Assembly (NCBI GenBank): GCA_900547955.1
Contig: URIR01000006.1
Location: 1 to 63,735 of the forward strand
Source: an uncultured Eubacteriales bacterium
Lineage (GTDB): Bacteria > Bacillota > Clostridia > Christensenellales > QALW01
Length of the DNA stretch: 63,735 nt
Direction: 5' to 3'
In this document: piece after piece, positions 52,289 through 60,848 of the stretch
Layout of the letters: each line of letters opens with the position of its first letter
Numbering within the stretch: position 1 is the first letter of the stretch
Program-made: the position numbers and the translations under genes
Notes under the pieces: model-generated
Told to the model about the DNA's origin: nothing
Seen by the model: the letters and a program-made list of their open reading frames with translations, nothing else
Database searches by the model: none

Positions 52289-53485
52289 CTATCCGACCCG
52301 CTTAATAATTCCACCGCACACCCAGTACGCCTGGCCCTGCGCGCCTGAACTGTTTTCCGGATTAAATTCCAATTGCCCCTCGCAAAGGTTAAGCACGGCT
52401 CTCTTTCCCTGGCTGCGAAGCTGAGCGCACAATTCCACCGCCTTAAGGTAACTGTCTGAGCTGCAGTACACTACCGCGCATTTGTCCTCATTATCCCCTC
52501 TTTGAAAGGAATACGCCTTCATCAGCTTGGTTATTTCTACTGCAAAGCCGGTTGCGCAAAGCTGAGTCCCAAATTCCTCCAGCAGCCTGTCATAGCGGCC
52601 TCCGTTCATTATCGGCTCTCCCACCCCTGGACAAATTCCTCTAAAAATAACCCCTGTATAATAGTTAAGGCTCTGCACCATACCCAAATCAAAGGTAAGG
52701 TATTTCTCAAAGGAATACGCTTTAAGATATTCATATATCTCCCGCAGATTGGCTACGGCCTCGCGGCATTTAGGATGAGAGCATAAATTCAGCGCAGAAT
52801 TTAAAACGCTTACATCTCCAAAAAGATAGGGCAATTCGGATATAACCTTACGCAGCGGCTGACTCACAGGCAGATTTTCCAGCAGCAATTCAATCCCCAG
52901 CATGTTCTTTTGCTCGACCAGCAGGCGCACCTCTTCAGCCTGGATTTCATTAAGACCCGCCTCCAGCATAAGCCCTTTGAAGAAATCCACCTGTCCAATC
53001 TCTATTTGAAAATCCTGAACATTTGCTTTCAAAAGAGAAGATATGGCCAGCGCTATTACCTCGGCGTCATAAAAGGAGCCGGAACCCCCTATCAATTCAA
53101 CGCCCGCCTGCGCCCGCTGAGTAAATCCCCTCTCCCGAGGATTAAAGGAAAACACCTCTCCCTGGTAACATAAGCGCAGTGGAAAAGGGCCGTCTTTCAT
53201 TTTTACAGCCACAGTCCTCGCCACAGAGGTTGTTATATCCGGCCTCAAGGCCAGCAGCCTGCCCGAATGGTCGGTAAATTTAAAAATATCCCTTATAGAA
53301 GCAACCGCGTTTGTGGTAAGATATACGTCAAGATACTCAATAACCGGAGTCTCTATGCGCTCATAGCCCCAGTTCTGAGCCTCGGTTAAAATATTTTGCT
53401 TTAAATATGTACCCAACCCGCATTCTCGGGGAAGAAAATCATATACCCCCGCAGGAGTCTGCGTTTTTTTATTTATATTATCCAT
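52289..53485 (-). CDS. hisZ: ATP phosphoribosyltransferase regulatory subunit HisZ
   Basis: A histidyl-tRNA synthetase-like protein (398 aa) without tRNA charging function. The class II motif 2 RLCYQGEVFSFNPRERGFTQ is recognisable, as are LRPDITTSVARTVA and MNGGRYDRLLEEFG. It pairs with the short HisG just downstream. It is the first gene of the his operon. Confidence 0.92.
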   Translation of the reverse strand: MDNINKKTQTPAGVYDFLPRECGLGTYLKQNILTEAQNWGYERIETPVIEYLDVYLTTNAVASIRDIFKFTDHSGRLLALRPDITTSVARTVAVKMKDGPFPLRLCYQGEVFSFNPRERGFTQRAQAGVELIGGSGSFYDAEVIALAISSLLKANVQDFQIEIGQVDFFKGLMLEAGLNEIQAEEVRLLVEQKNMLGIELLLENLPVSQPLRKVISELPYLFGDVSVLNSALNLCSHPKCREAVANLREIYEYLKAYSFEKYLTFDLGMVQSLNYYTGVIFRGICPGVGEPIMNGGRYDRLLEEFGTQLCATGFAVEITKLMKAYSFQRGDNEDKCAVVYCSSDSYLKAVELCAQLRSQGKRAVLNLCEGQLEFNPENSSGAQGQAYWVCGGIIKRVG

Positions 53486-53518
53486 AAACCGCTCCGCTTT
53501 ATTAATTTATCATGATAA

Positions 53519-53547
53519 AGTATACTATGCGTCTGAATATTTGTCAA
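53519..53547 (-). promoter_or_regulatory. promoter of the his operon
   Basis: TTGACA (53542-53547) and TATACT (53519-53524) on the minus strand with a 17-bp spacer. The leader to hisZ is short (about 30 nt), so there is no room for a T-box or attenuator. Confidence 0.85.
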
Positions 53548-53613
53548 GCGCATTGCATGCTGAAAGCAGCGCCCGCCTTAAAACGCATCCTCTCGTTTAT
53601 GCGCCTGATAAGT

Positions 53614-53991
53614 TTATTTGTCCGCCTGAGCGCTTTTGTAGCCCTCTTTAGCGCTGAGCCCGTTCTGACGGTCGAAATTTTCCTTATTTTTTAATATGTA
53701 CATATCGTAAAGCTCGCCGGCGGACATATTCATTTTCAGGCACATACTCACGAAAAAATGCAGTATATCCACCAATTCCTCCTTGACCGCCTGCTCATTA
53801 ACGGGCTTAGGATTTTTCCACCATTTAAAATTAACCTCGTCTATCAGCTCGCTCAGCTCGCTCAGCATGGCCAACGTTTCCCTCTGTATCCATTCCGCCT
53901 GCGAAATGCCCGATAAACCGCGTCTTTGTATCAAATCGGCGTCAAATTTATTCTGCATCTCAAATATAACGTCCAGCTTGTCCCTATCCAT
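53614..53991 (-). CDS. dimeric dUTPase (all-alpha NTP pyrophosphatase family)
   Basis: A 125-aa MazG-related nucleotide pyrophosphatase, the dimeric dUTPase type that keeps uracil out of DNA. Metal-binding helices show as LSELSELIDEVNFKWWKN and VKEELVDILHFFVSMCLKMN, with the E-x3-E and E-x2-D patterns. AAGGAG lies about 9 nt before the ATG. It follows the M16 peptidase gene by 31 bp, an order I associate with Clostridia. Exact nucleotide preference is inferred. Confidence 0.85.
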   Translation of the reverse strand: MDRDKLDVIFEMQNKFDADLIQRRGLSGISQAEWIQRETLAMLSELSELIDEVNFKWWKNPKPVNEQAVKEELVDILHFFVSMCLKMNMSAGELYDMYILKNKENFDRQNGLSAKEGYKSAQADK

Positions 53992-54022
53992 AATTATTTT
54001 TCTCCTTTTTCTTTAGATATCC

Positions 54023-55264
54023 TTAAAGCTTAGGAAAACAATCCTGCTTGCCCACAAAGGACGCGCACATATTGTCAAAATCAAATATTTCACAGGCCAG
54101 CTCCTTAATATCCTGGCTTGTAATATCCTCAACTCTCCTTAAAACCTCTTCCACAGGAGTTATCTTATTCAGAAGCAGCATGCATTTGCCGTTGCGGTTC
54201 ATAATGCTTCTTGAACCCTCCAATCCAAGTATAAAGCTGCCTTTAACCTGCTCTATACCCGCCTCCAGCTCAGCGTCCGTCAGTCCATTCTGCTTAGCCA
54301 GCTCCGCCTCTTCCCGTATAAGGGAAATAACCCGCTCAGTCTGTGATGGATTCATGCCCGCATATACTGTAAACATGCCGCAGTCCACATACGAGCTGGG
54401 ATAACTGTACACCGAATAGGTAAGCCCGTTCTGCTCCCGTATTTTCTGGAACAGCCGGGAGCTCATCGCCCCGCCGAACACTCCGTTGAATACGCTCATA
54501 GCATAATAATGCCTGTCCTGGCTGCCTACTCCCTTAAAGCCAAGGCACATATTCATCTGCTCGTTGTCTCTATTGGCCGAGGCAATTTTTTCTCCCCGCT
54601 TTATTTCAGCGCTTATCTCTGTTCTGCCGCAGCTTGTCAGCTCCCTAACGCCAAAATGCTCTTCCAGCATGCTGCGGCATTCCTCCTCCTTAATATTGCC
54701 CGCTACGCTTATAACAATATTATCAGAGGTATATCTCCGCCCCATATAATCCCTTATTTTCTGCTCGTTAAAGGAATTAACCAAATCAGACGTCCCCAAT
54801 ATCGGCTTAGCAAGAGGATTGCCCGCAAAATATACGCTGGAAAGCAATTCGTGCACTAAATCATCAGGAGTATCCATAACCATGGATATTTCCTCATTGA
54901 CAACGCCCTGCTCCTTTTTTATCTCTTCCGCCTTAAACGTACTGTTATACAGCATATCGGCAAGCAGCTCAATACCGGTTGAAATATGCTCGTCTATAAG
55001 ATGAACGTAAAAGCAGGTGCATTCCTTAGCCGTAAAAGCGTTCAACACCCCGCCTATATTATCAATTTCAGCGGCAATATCCTTAGCCGAGCGCTTGGAC
55101 GTACCCTTAAAGAGCATGTGCTCTATAAAATGCGATATGCCGTTCTCCTCAGCTCTTTCATAGCGCGAGCCCGCCAGAACCCAAACTCCTATGGACGCGG
55201 AATGAAGATAAGGTATATTTTCAATTACCGCTCTTATGCCGTTTGCTAATTTTATCTCCTGCAT
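54023..55264 (-). CDS. M16 family zinc peptidase (MlpA/YmxG-like)
   Basis: A 413-aa processing-peptidase-like protein. The inverted zinc motif HFIEH (45-49) and a downstream Glu in the VNEEISMVMD region mark an active M16 subunit. The C-terminal half is the non-catalytic M16 repeat. It follows the ylxY-like gene as in Bacillus (ylxY-mlpA). Its substrate is not known. CGGAG precedes the ATG. Confidence 0.92.
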   Translation of the reverse strand: MQEIKLANGIRAVIENIPYLHSASIGVWVLAGSRYERAEENGISHFIEHMLFKGTSKRSAKDIAAEIDNIGGVLNAFTAKECTCFYVHLIDEHISTGIELLADMLYNSTFKAEEIKKEQGVVNEEISMVMDTPDDLVHELLSSVYFAGNPLAKPILGTSDLVNSFNEQKIRDYMGRRYTSDNIVISVAGNIKEEECRSMLEEHFGVRELTSCGRTEISAEIKRGEKIASANRDNEQMNMCLGFKGVGSQDRHYYAMSVFNGVFGGAMSSRLFQKIREQNGLTYSVYSYPSSYVDCGMFTVYAGMNPSQTERVISLIREEAELAKQNGLTDAELEAGIEQVKGSFILGLEGSRSIMNRNGKCMLLLNKITPVEEVLRRVEDITSQDIKELACEIFDFDNMCASFVGKQDCFPKL

Positions 55265-55290
55265 ATTTGCTCCGTTCCCCGGCGGTATAA

Positions 55291-55330
55291 AAATAGGAGC
55301 GTCCTACCCGCCGGAATCCAGGACGCGTCC
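55291..55330 (-). terminator. terminator between the deacetylase-like and M16 genes
   Basis: On the minus strand a GGACGCGTCCT segment (from 55330) pairs with AGGACGCTCC (ending near 55296) with one mismatch, followed by TATTTTTATA. It would separate the ylxY-like transcript from the M16 gene. Confidence 0.55.
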
Positions 55331-55396
55331 TATATAATTAAGCCTTGCCGGCCTTATATAGTTATTATACAATAATCTCCCTTTTTTATGCAAACA

Positions 55397-56104
55397 TTAA
55401 ATTTCCAGCATCTCGGAGACTGTTTTAAACTGATAGCCCTGCTCTTTAATCTGGGATATCATGCTCTTAAGCGCCTCAAGAGTATTTTTCGTAGGATGCA
55501 TAAGTACAAACGCACCCGGTTTAAGGTTCTTCATAACTCTGTTCGTAATTTTCTGAGTATCCTTATCCCGCCAATCTATGGTATCTATACTCCACATAAT
55601 GGTTTTATAGCCTAACGAACGCGCCGCCTTAATCGTATCCTTATTGAAATCTCCTGCTGGAGGAGCGTAAAGCTTAGGCTTTTGGCCGGTAATCTCAGTT
55701 ATAATTGTATCTGTAGTAGCTATTTCCCTTCGCGTCTCATCGCTTGAAATATGCGTAGGAAGCTTATGGTTATAGCCATGATTGCCTATTTCATGGCCGT
55801 CCTCCTGCATGGCCTTTATAAGCTGAGCGTTATCCTTTGCCCAGATTCCTCCTAAAAAGAATGTAACCTTAATGTTCTCCTGCTTAAAAAGGTCCAAATA
55901 CGGCTGAACATATTCTGTTCCCCAATATACGTTTACCATAAACGCCACTACCTTTTCTTCAGTTTCAATATTATATATTGCAGATTCGTCTCCTGAAAAT
56001 ACCGAAACTGCTCCCGGCCCCGCAAAGGCAGCCACGGCCAGCAGCACAAGCACCGCCGCAAGCACCGTATTAACTGTTAAAACCTCCCTAAGCTTTTGCT
56101 TCAT
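55397..56104 (-). CDS. polysaccharide deacetylase-like protein (YlxY/PdaB type), altered motif 1
   Basis: A 235-aa exported or membrane-anchored protein (hydrophobic segment about 13-34) with a NodB-type deacetylase domain. Motif 2 (GNHGYNHKLPTH) and YAPPAGDFN of motif 3 are present. In motif 1 the usual TFDISWG of PdaB proteins reads MVNVYWG, so the catalytic base aspartate is replaced by Asn. Activity may be lost, as suggested for YlxY. The order ylxY-mlpA matches Bacillus, supporting orthology. It may bind rather than modify glycan. Confidence 0.88.
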   Translation of the reverse strand: MKQKLREVLTVNTVLAAVLVLLAVAAFAGPGAVSVFSGDESAIYNIETEEKVVAFMVNVYWGTEYVQPYLDLFKQENIKVTFFLGGIWAKDNAQLIKAMQEDGHEIGNHGYNHKLPTHISSDETRREIATTDTIITEITGQKPKLYAPPAGDFNKDTIKAARSLGYKTIMWSIDTIDWRDKDTQKITNRVMKNLKPGAFVLMHPTKNTLEALKSMISQIKEQGYQFKTVSEMLEI

Positions 56105-56274
56105 AAGCGCATCTACCCCCTTCTGCTAGAGTATATGCGCTCAGCGCTATAATATTCTGGATTTTCCCTCCCTCCATGATAGAAAACATCCGTGCATGCA
56201 ATAAGCCGCAAGGGAAACTATTCGTCTCCCCCGCGGCCCGTTCTACGCTTCTCCGAAAAATTCCTTTCCGCAGT

Positions 56275-57489
56275 TCAGCTCTCAGAGTTCAAAAGCTCCA
56301 ATGCCTTTTGAAGCTGCGTATCCTCCTCATCCGTCATATCGTAAGGACGGCTCTCTTCCCCGTCCGGCAAAAGCACCTCATATTTAGGAGTAAGCCCTAC
56401 TCCGTGTATGCATTCTCCTTCAGGCAAATAATATTTAGCCGTAGTCAGTTTAAAGGCGCCGTCGTTATTCAGGGCATAGGTAGACTGCATGATGCCCTTG
56501 CCAAATGTCTTGGTCCCTACCAATACCGCCGTGCCCCGGTCGCGCGCGGCTCCCGCGAGCGCTTCGGAAGCGCTCGCCGTATTGCCGTTGGTAAGTATCA
56601 CCATAGGCAAATCAAACTCAGCTCCCGATGATTTTATTTCGCTTATAGTTTGCCCATGTCTGTCCTGAGCGTAAATTATAGTGCCCTCGGGCAATATCAT
56701 ATTGCCTATTTTTTCAAGAATAGCTAAATCTCCGCCTCCGTTATCCCTCAAATCCAGAACAACTCCCTTGCTTCCCTGCTCTTTTACCGCCTCTAAAGCC
56801 TCCTGAAATTTTTCAACGGCATTTCCGTTAAAGCTCTTGAGACGTATATACATAATATCCCCTATAGCTCTATAGCGTACCATAGTCTGCTGGGACTGTC
56901 CCCTAACTACGTCATAGGCCAATTCATCTTCTCCCCGGCGCACGGTAATACGCACGGGCGTACCGTTCTCTCCCGTTATGGCAGCCGAAAGGTCCTCTAT
57001 TTCCGTTACTGCGGTTCCATCAACAGCCGTTATATAGTCTCCCGTCTTAATGCCGGCCTTCTGAGCAGGCGAATCGTCGTACACGTCTACTATAAGCACG
57101 CCGCCGTCCTCCTCGTTTACAACCTGCACGCCGATACCGCCCTTTACTATACCCTGCTTATCGTCGTCATACTGCGTTTTAGCTTCAGGCGTAAAATAAT
57201 AAGAATAATCGTCGTCAATATACGCAGCTAAACCCGTAAGCAACATGCTGGTTATTTCATCGGCCGTATATTCATTTATAGATTTCTCCTTGACCAAATT
57301 GGCGGCGGTAAGCACCGAGCGGTAATTATCTCTTCCCAACACGCCGGCCGCACGATAATCCTGTATAATAGTGCCCAGCGCAATGCCCAGTACAAGCACG
57401 GTAATATATCCTATTATTTTAGTAATGAGCGCGCTTCTCTTTTCCTTCCTTATGCGCTTAAGCTCCTCTTGTTCCTGAAGATTTTCCAT
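56275..57489 (-). CDS. S41 family C-terminal processing protease (CtpA/CtpB-like)
   Basis: A 404-aa serine protease anchored by an N-terminal helix (about 22-45) and acting outside the membrane. A PDZ domain (about 110-195; GGIGVQVVNEEDGGVLI) is followed by the catalytic core with the nucleophile Ser in NTASASEALAGAARDRG and the Lys in VGTKTFGKG. CtpB-type enzymes cut signalling proteins during sporulation. That role is possible but unproved here. GGAGG lies 7 nt before the ATG. Confidence 0.93.
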   Translation of the reverse strand: MENLQEQEELKRIRKEKRSALITKIIGYITVLVLGIALGTIIQDYRAAGVLGRDNYRSVLTAANLVKEKSINEYTADEITSMLLTGLAAYIDDDYSYYFTPEAKTQYDDDKQGIVKGGIGVQVVNEEDGGVLIVDVYDDSPAQKAGIKTGDYITAVDGTAVTEIEDLSAAITGENGTPVRITVRRGEDELAYDVVRGQSQQTMVRYRAIGDIMYIRLKSFNGNAVEKFQEALEAVKEQGSKGVVLDLRDNGGGDLAILEKIGNMILPEGTIIYAQDRHGQTISEIKSSGAEFDLPMVILTNGNTASASEALAGAARDRGTAVLVGTKTFGKGIMQSTYALNNDGAFKLTTAKYYLPEGECIHGVGLTPKYEVLLPDGEESRPYDMTDEEDTQLQKALELLNSES

Positions 57490-57560
57490 ATTGTTACCTC
57501 CGACAGAATATTAGCCTCACAGCTTATAATTATGCTTTATACGCGCAAACTATAATCATT

Positions 57561-58508
57561 TTATTTTTCGCCTAAACGGGAGACCGCCAGCATAAGCCTT
57601 AAAATTACTGCGTCGTCAAAGCAGCTTACGTCCAGCCCCGTAATTCGCTTAAGCTTATCCAGACGGTATATGAGCGTATTGCGGTGCATATAAAGCTCCT
57701 TGGCGGTCTTGCTTATATTTAAGTTCTGCTTGAAAAGCTCATCCAGAAGCAGCATGGTTTCCTCGTCCGAAGCGCCGCTTATTTTTGCCGCAGCCGAAGC
57801 AAATTTAGCTATATATTCCCTGGGAACTCCTCTGAGCAATATTTCCGGAAACAATCTTTGATAGCTGAACACTCCGCCGTAATGGGAAAAGCTCGCGCCC
57901 AGCTCGGCGCAGGAAACCGCCTGGGAATACGCATCAAAAAGCGCGGACGCGGTTTCGCATACCTGGCCTATCCCAATAAATGCGTCTATATTCATTTCGC
58001 TTAAAAAAGTATCCCGGAGCGCCATGCAGGTATCATAAAAATCCTCCTGGCCATCCTGACTTTCACATACGGCGGCATATCTCATATGCCCCATATGTAT
58101 CACGTCTGCATTTACCTCGTCAAAAATCTCCTTTAACAACTCCGATTCTTCAAACTCAGCTTCCCCGGCAAAAATAATAGCCGCAACAAGACGGCGCGCC
58201 TCAAAGGGAAACCTCAGGCGGGCGCCAAATGTCAGAGCCTCGTCCACGCTGAGCCGTCCATTTAAAAGCGCAAAAAGCAGGCCCTCCCGCGTCATACCCT
58301 TGCCGTCTGTTTCACTTCTCATTATCTTACGCGCAGTATCCGCATCCAAGCAGGCCGCCGAAAGCATATCTTCATCCAGCCTTGAATATAAAAGTCCATC
58401 AGCATAAAAGGGCAGCGGTTTAGTCAGAATTTCCTTTTCCAGCATCTGAGGCATATCCGAACTGCCGGCTGTTTTTTTACCCTGCTTATCATATATGGCC
58501 AGCTTCAA
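57561..58508 (-). CDS. PucR/CdaR-type transcriptional regulator
   Basis: A 315-aa regulator with the C-terminal PucR helix-turn-helix (LNISKTAKELYMHRNTLIYR, then LDKLKRITGLD), the hallmark of CdaR/PucR proteins. The N-terminal 240 residues are a GGDEF-like or CdaR-core sensor with no readable ligand. Translation starts at TTG 58508, with GGGAG 8 nt before it. No metabolic target is adjacent: fhs lies 350 bp upstream and a protease gene follows. Confidence 0.85.
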   Translation of the reverse strand: MKLAIYDKQGKKTAGSSDMPQMLEKEILTKPLPFYADGLLYSRLDEDMLSAACLDADTARKIMRSETDGKGMTREGLLFALLNGRLSVDEALTFGARLRFPFEARRLVAAIIFAGEAEFEESELLKEIFDEVNADVIHMGHMRYAAVCESQDGQEDFYDTCMALRDTFLSEMNIDAFIGIGQVCETASALFDAYSQAVSCAELGASFSHYGGVFSYQRLFPEILLRGVPREYIAKFASAAAKISGASDEETMLLLDELFKQNLNISKTAKELYMHRNTLIYRLDKLKRITGLDVSCFDDAVILRLMLAVSRLGEK

Positions 58509-58640
58509 CTTACACTCTCCCTTTCTATTTCAGCAGCTTAAAGAAATACATAATTATTTTATATAATTCCGCAAAATTCGGCAAGACCTAAAACGACGCT
58601 TTAAGAAAATTTTACAATTACCTATTAACACGCCGCCTTA

Positions 58641-58794
58641 GCCTCCGTTTACAAGAAACTATACCCTCAAAATGTGATAATTTTTCATGTTCGACGTTAT
58701 CCTCAATGGGCTCGGGCGTACATGAAATCAAAGCAGCGCAAGCAGTATACGAATTTTAAGCATTATGGCCTTGTATTTCCTTATAAACTGAGAG
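58641..58794. mobile_element. miniature inverted-repeat element, internally deleted copy
   Basis: A 154-bp relative of the elements at 5393 and 12790. Its left part follows their first 50-60 bases (for example the phrase cgttatcctcaat), and it then jumps to the right part (cgggcgtacatgaaatcaaagca) and ends TTCCTTATAAACTGAGAG before TA. TA flanks lie at 58639-58640 and 58795-58796. Both internal hairpins are lost. The rest of the 350-bp gap shows nothing clear. Confidence 0.7.
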
Positions 58795-58859
58795 TAAGCC
58801 CTTTAGCTTTCTACAGCGTTATTAATCCGGTCAAATAAACCATAAATGCGCCCAGACTG

Positions 58860-60524
58860 CTAAAACAGCCCGGAAATCCTGCCATTTGAATCAATATCTA
58901 TATCCATTGCAGACGGTCGCGCAGGCAGACCGGGCATAGTCATAATATCCCCGGCAAACGCAACTACAAAGCCCGCGCCCGCCGATACACGCAAATCCCG
59001 TATATTAAGCACAAAATCCTGCGGCCTTCCTAAATTAGCAGCGTTATCTGAAAAGGAATACTGCGTTTTAGCCATGCATACCGGCAGCTTCCCATAACCG
59101 TTATCCTCCAGCAGCTTGGCGGCTTTTACCGCCGCAGGAGCAAGCTTTATATCCCGCGCTCCATATATACTGCACGCAATAAGCCTCAGCTTTTCCTGCA
59201 AGGAGCAGTCCAAACTATACGCCATTTTAAAGGATTTTTTCTCATCACAGAGCTTAACGGCTTCCTGGGCAAGCTCCGCGGCGCCTGCGCCTCCCTTGCT
59301 CCAGGCCAGACATTCCACCGCTTTAATGCCCGCCTGCGCGCAGCCCTGCTTTATTAGCTCTAATTCCGCCTCTGTATCAGCGGCAAAACGATTGACAGCA
59401 ACTACCGCCGGCAAGCCGAAAACGTTTTTAATATTATCTATATGCTTAGTAAGATTGCTCATTCCCCGCTGCAGCGCTTCAAGGTCGGGACTTGATAAGC
59501 GTTTAGCATCAGCTCCGCCGTGATACTTAAGCGCTTTAACCGTAGCTACTATAACCGCTGCGTCAGGTTCCAGCCCGGCGCTGCGGCATTTAATATCAAT
59601 AAACTTTTCAGCGCCTAAATCAGCGCCGAAGCCCGCTTCGGTAACTACATAATCTGAAAGCGCCAAGGCCGCCTTTGTCGCGCGGACGCTATTGCAGCCA
59701 TGAGCTATATTGGCAAAAGGCCCGCCGTGTATCAACGCAGGAGTACCCTCAAGCGTCTGAACAAGATTAGGATTAAGCGCCTCCTTAAGCAATGTCGCCA
59801 TAGCGCCCTGCGCGTTAAGCTCTCCAGCCGTTACGGCGCGCCCGTCCGAAGTATAGCCCAGCACTATTCTTGCAAGACGTTCTTTAAGGTCAATTAAATT
59901 TTCACTCAAGCAAAGTACGGCCATTACCTCGCTTGCAGCAGTTATATCAAAACCATCCTCCCGCGGATAGCCGTTAGCCGGCCCGCCCAGCCCGTCGGCT
60001 ATATATCTAAGCTGTCTGTCGTTCATATCCATACAGCGCTTCCATTGTATGCGGCGAATATCTATATTCAATCGGTTGCCCCTGAAAATATGATTATCCA
60101 TTAATGCCGCGAGCAGATTGTTGGCGGATGTCACAGCGTGCAAGTCGCCCGTAAAATGCAGATTGATATCCTCCATCGGCACAACCTGCGAATACCCGCC
60201 TCCCGCCGCGCCGCCCTTCATGCCAAAAACAGGCCCCAGCGATGGTTCTCTTAAAGCCAGCATGGATTTTTTTCCTATATATCTCAAGCCGTCGGCCAGT
60301 CCAACGCTTACGGTGGTCTTCCCTTCGCCGCTGGGAGTGGGCGACATGGCGGTCACCAGTATCAGCTTGCCTTTCAAATTCTTTCCCTCAAACGCTTCGG
60401 GCCTTAATTTAGCCTTATAACGCCCATAGCTGTCCAGCGTTTCGGGCGCTATCCCGTTCCGGGCAGCAATTTCAGATATATCCGATATTTTAGTATTCTG
60501 AGCTATTTCAATGTCCGAAGGCAT
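58860..60524 (-). CDS. fhs: formate-tetrahydrofolate ligase
   Basis: Activates formate to 10-formyl-tetrahydrofolate with ATP, feeding purine synthesis, formyl-Met and, in acetogens, the methyl branch of the Wood-Ljungdahl pathway. At 554 aa it is full length. The P-loop TPSGEGKTTVSVGLADGL, LREPSLGPVFGMKGGAAGGG and FGADLGAEKFIDIKCR are characteristic. No other folate or Wood-Ljungdahl genes lie in the window, so acetogenesis cannot be claimed. AAAGGTG precedes the ATG. Confidence 0.96.
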   Translation of the reverse strand: MPSDIEIAQNTKISDISEIAARNGIAPETLDSYGRYKAKLRPEAFEGKNLKGKLILVTAMSPTPSGEGKTTVSVGLADGLRYIGKKSMLALREPSLGPVFGMKGGAAGGGYSQVVPMEDINLHFTGDLHAVTSANNLLAALMDNHIFRGNRLNIDIRRIQWKRCMDMNDRQLRYIADGLGGPANGYPREDGFDITAASEVMAVLCLSENLIDLKERLARIVLGYTSDGRAVTAGELNAQGAMATLLKEALNPNLVQTLEGTPALIHGGPFANIAHGCNSVRATKAALALSDYVVTEAGFGADLGAEKFIDIKCRSAGLEPDAAVIVATVKALKYHGGADAKRLSSPDLEALQRGMSNLTKHIDNIKNVFGLPAVVAVNRFAADTEAELELIKQGCAQAGIKAVECLAWSKGGAGAAELAQEAVKLCDEKKSFKMAYSLDCSLQEKLRLIACSIYGARDIKLAPAAVKAAKLLEDNGYGKLPVCMAKTQYSFSDNAANLGRPQDFVLNIRDLRVSAGAGFVVAFAGDIMTMPGLPARPSAMDIDIDSNGRISGLF

Positions 60525-60584
60525 ATTTATATCACCTTTATAATTTTTTAAGCTGCCGAAATGAATATTTTGCAGCCGGAATTA

Positions 60585-60613
60585 AGTATACACGATAAGC
60601 GCTCTAAAAGCAA
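60585..60613 (-). promoter_or_regulatory. promoter of fhs
   Basis: TTGCTT (60608-60613) and TATACT (60585-60590) on the minus strand with a 17-bp spacer, 60 bp before the fhs ATG. Its -35 box lies 5 bp from the outer arm of cloverleaf element C. Confidence 0.65.
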
Positions 60614-60618
60614 CCTCC

Positions 60619-60839
60619 AATTAAAGCGCTCCTTAATAACCCGCCCTCGAAATTAAAGCATAAAAAGGGGACGGCGCTTGCTTTGGGCGCCTGCGGCGCC
60701 CAAAGCCGGCCAAAGCAAAGCCCGCGGAGAAAGCAAGCTTTCTCCGCGGGCTTTGCTTTGGCTCCGGCCCTTCGGGCCGGAGCGCCGCCCCCTTTTAGTA
60801 CTCTTCCCGCCGCGCGGGTTATTAAGGAACGCTTTAATT
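60619..60839. repeat. giant cloverleaf inverted-repeat element C
   Basis: A 221-bp element 9 bp after the stop of the sugar-ABC ATPase gene. The outer stem pairs 60619-60644 with 60814-60839 (25 of 26). The inner stem pairs 60663-60678 with 60781-60796 (15 of 16). Three perfect hairpins follow one another inside: 60680-60691 with 60695-60706 (12 bp), 60709-60734 with 60737-60762 (26 bp) and 60763-60770 with 60774-60781 (8 bp). The long hairpin shares GCGGAGAAAGC/GCTTTCTCCGC with element D. It is very GC-rich inside an AT-rich frame and carries no believable gene. Confidence 0.9.
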
Positions 60840-60848
60840 CAATACAGA

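Noticed and set aside
53486..53518. A T-box or attenuator for the his operon
   Set aside because: The distance from the promoter to hisZ is only about 30 nt, too short for either.
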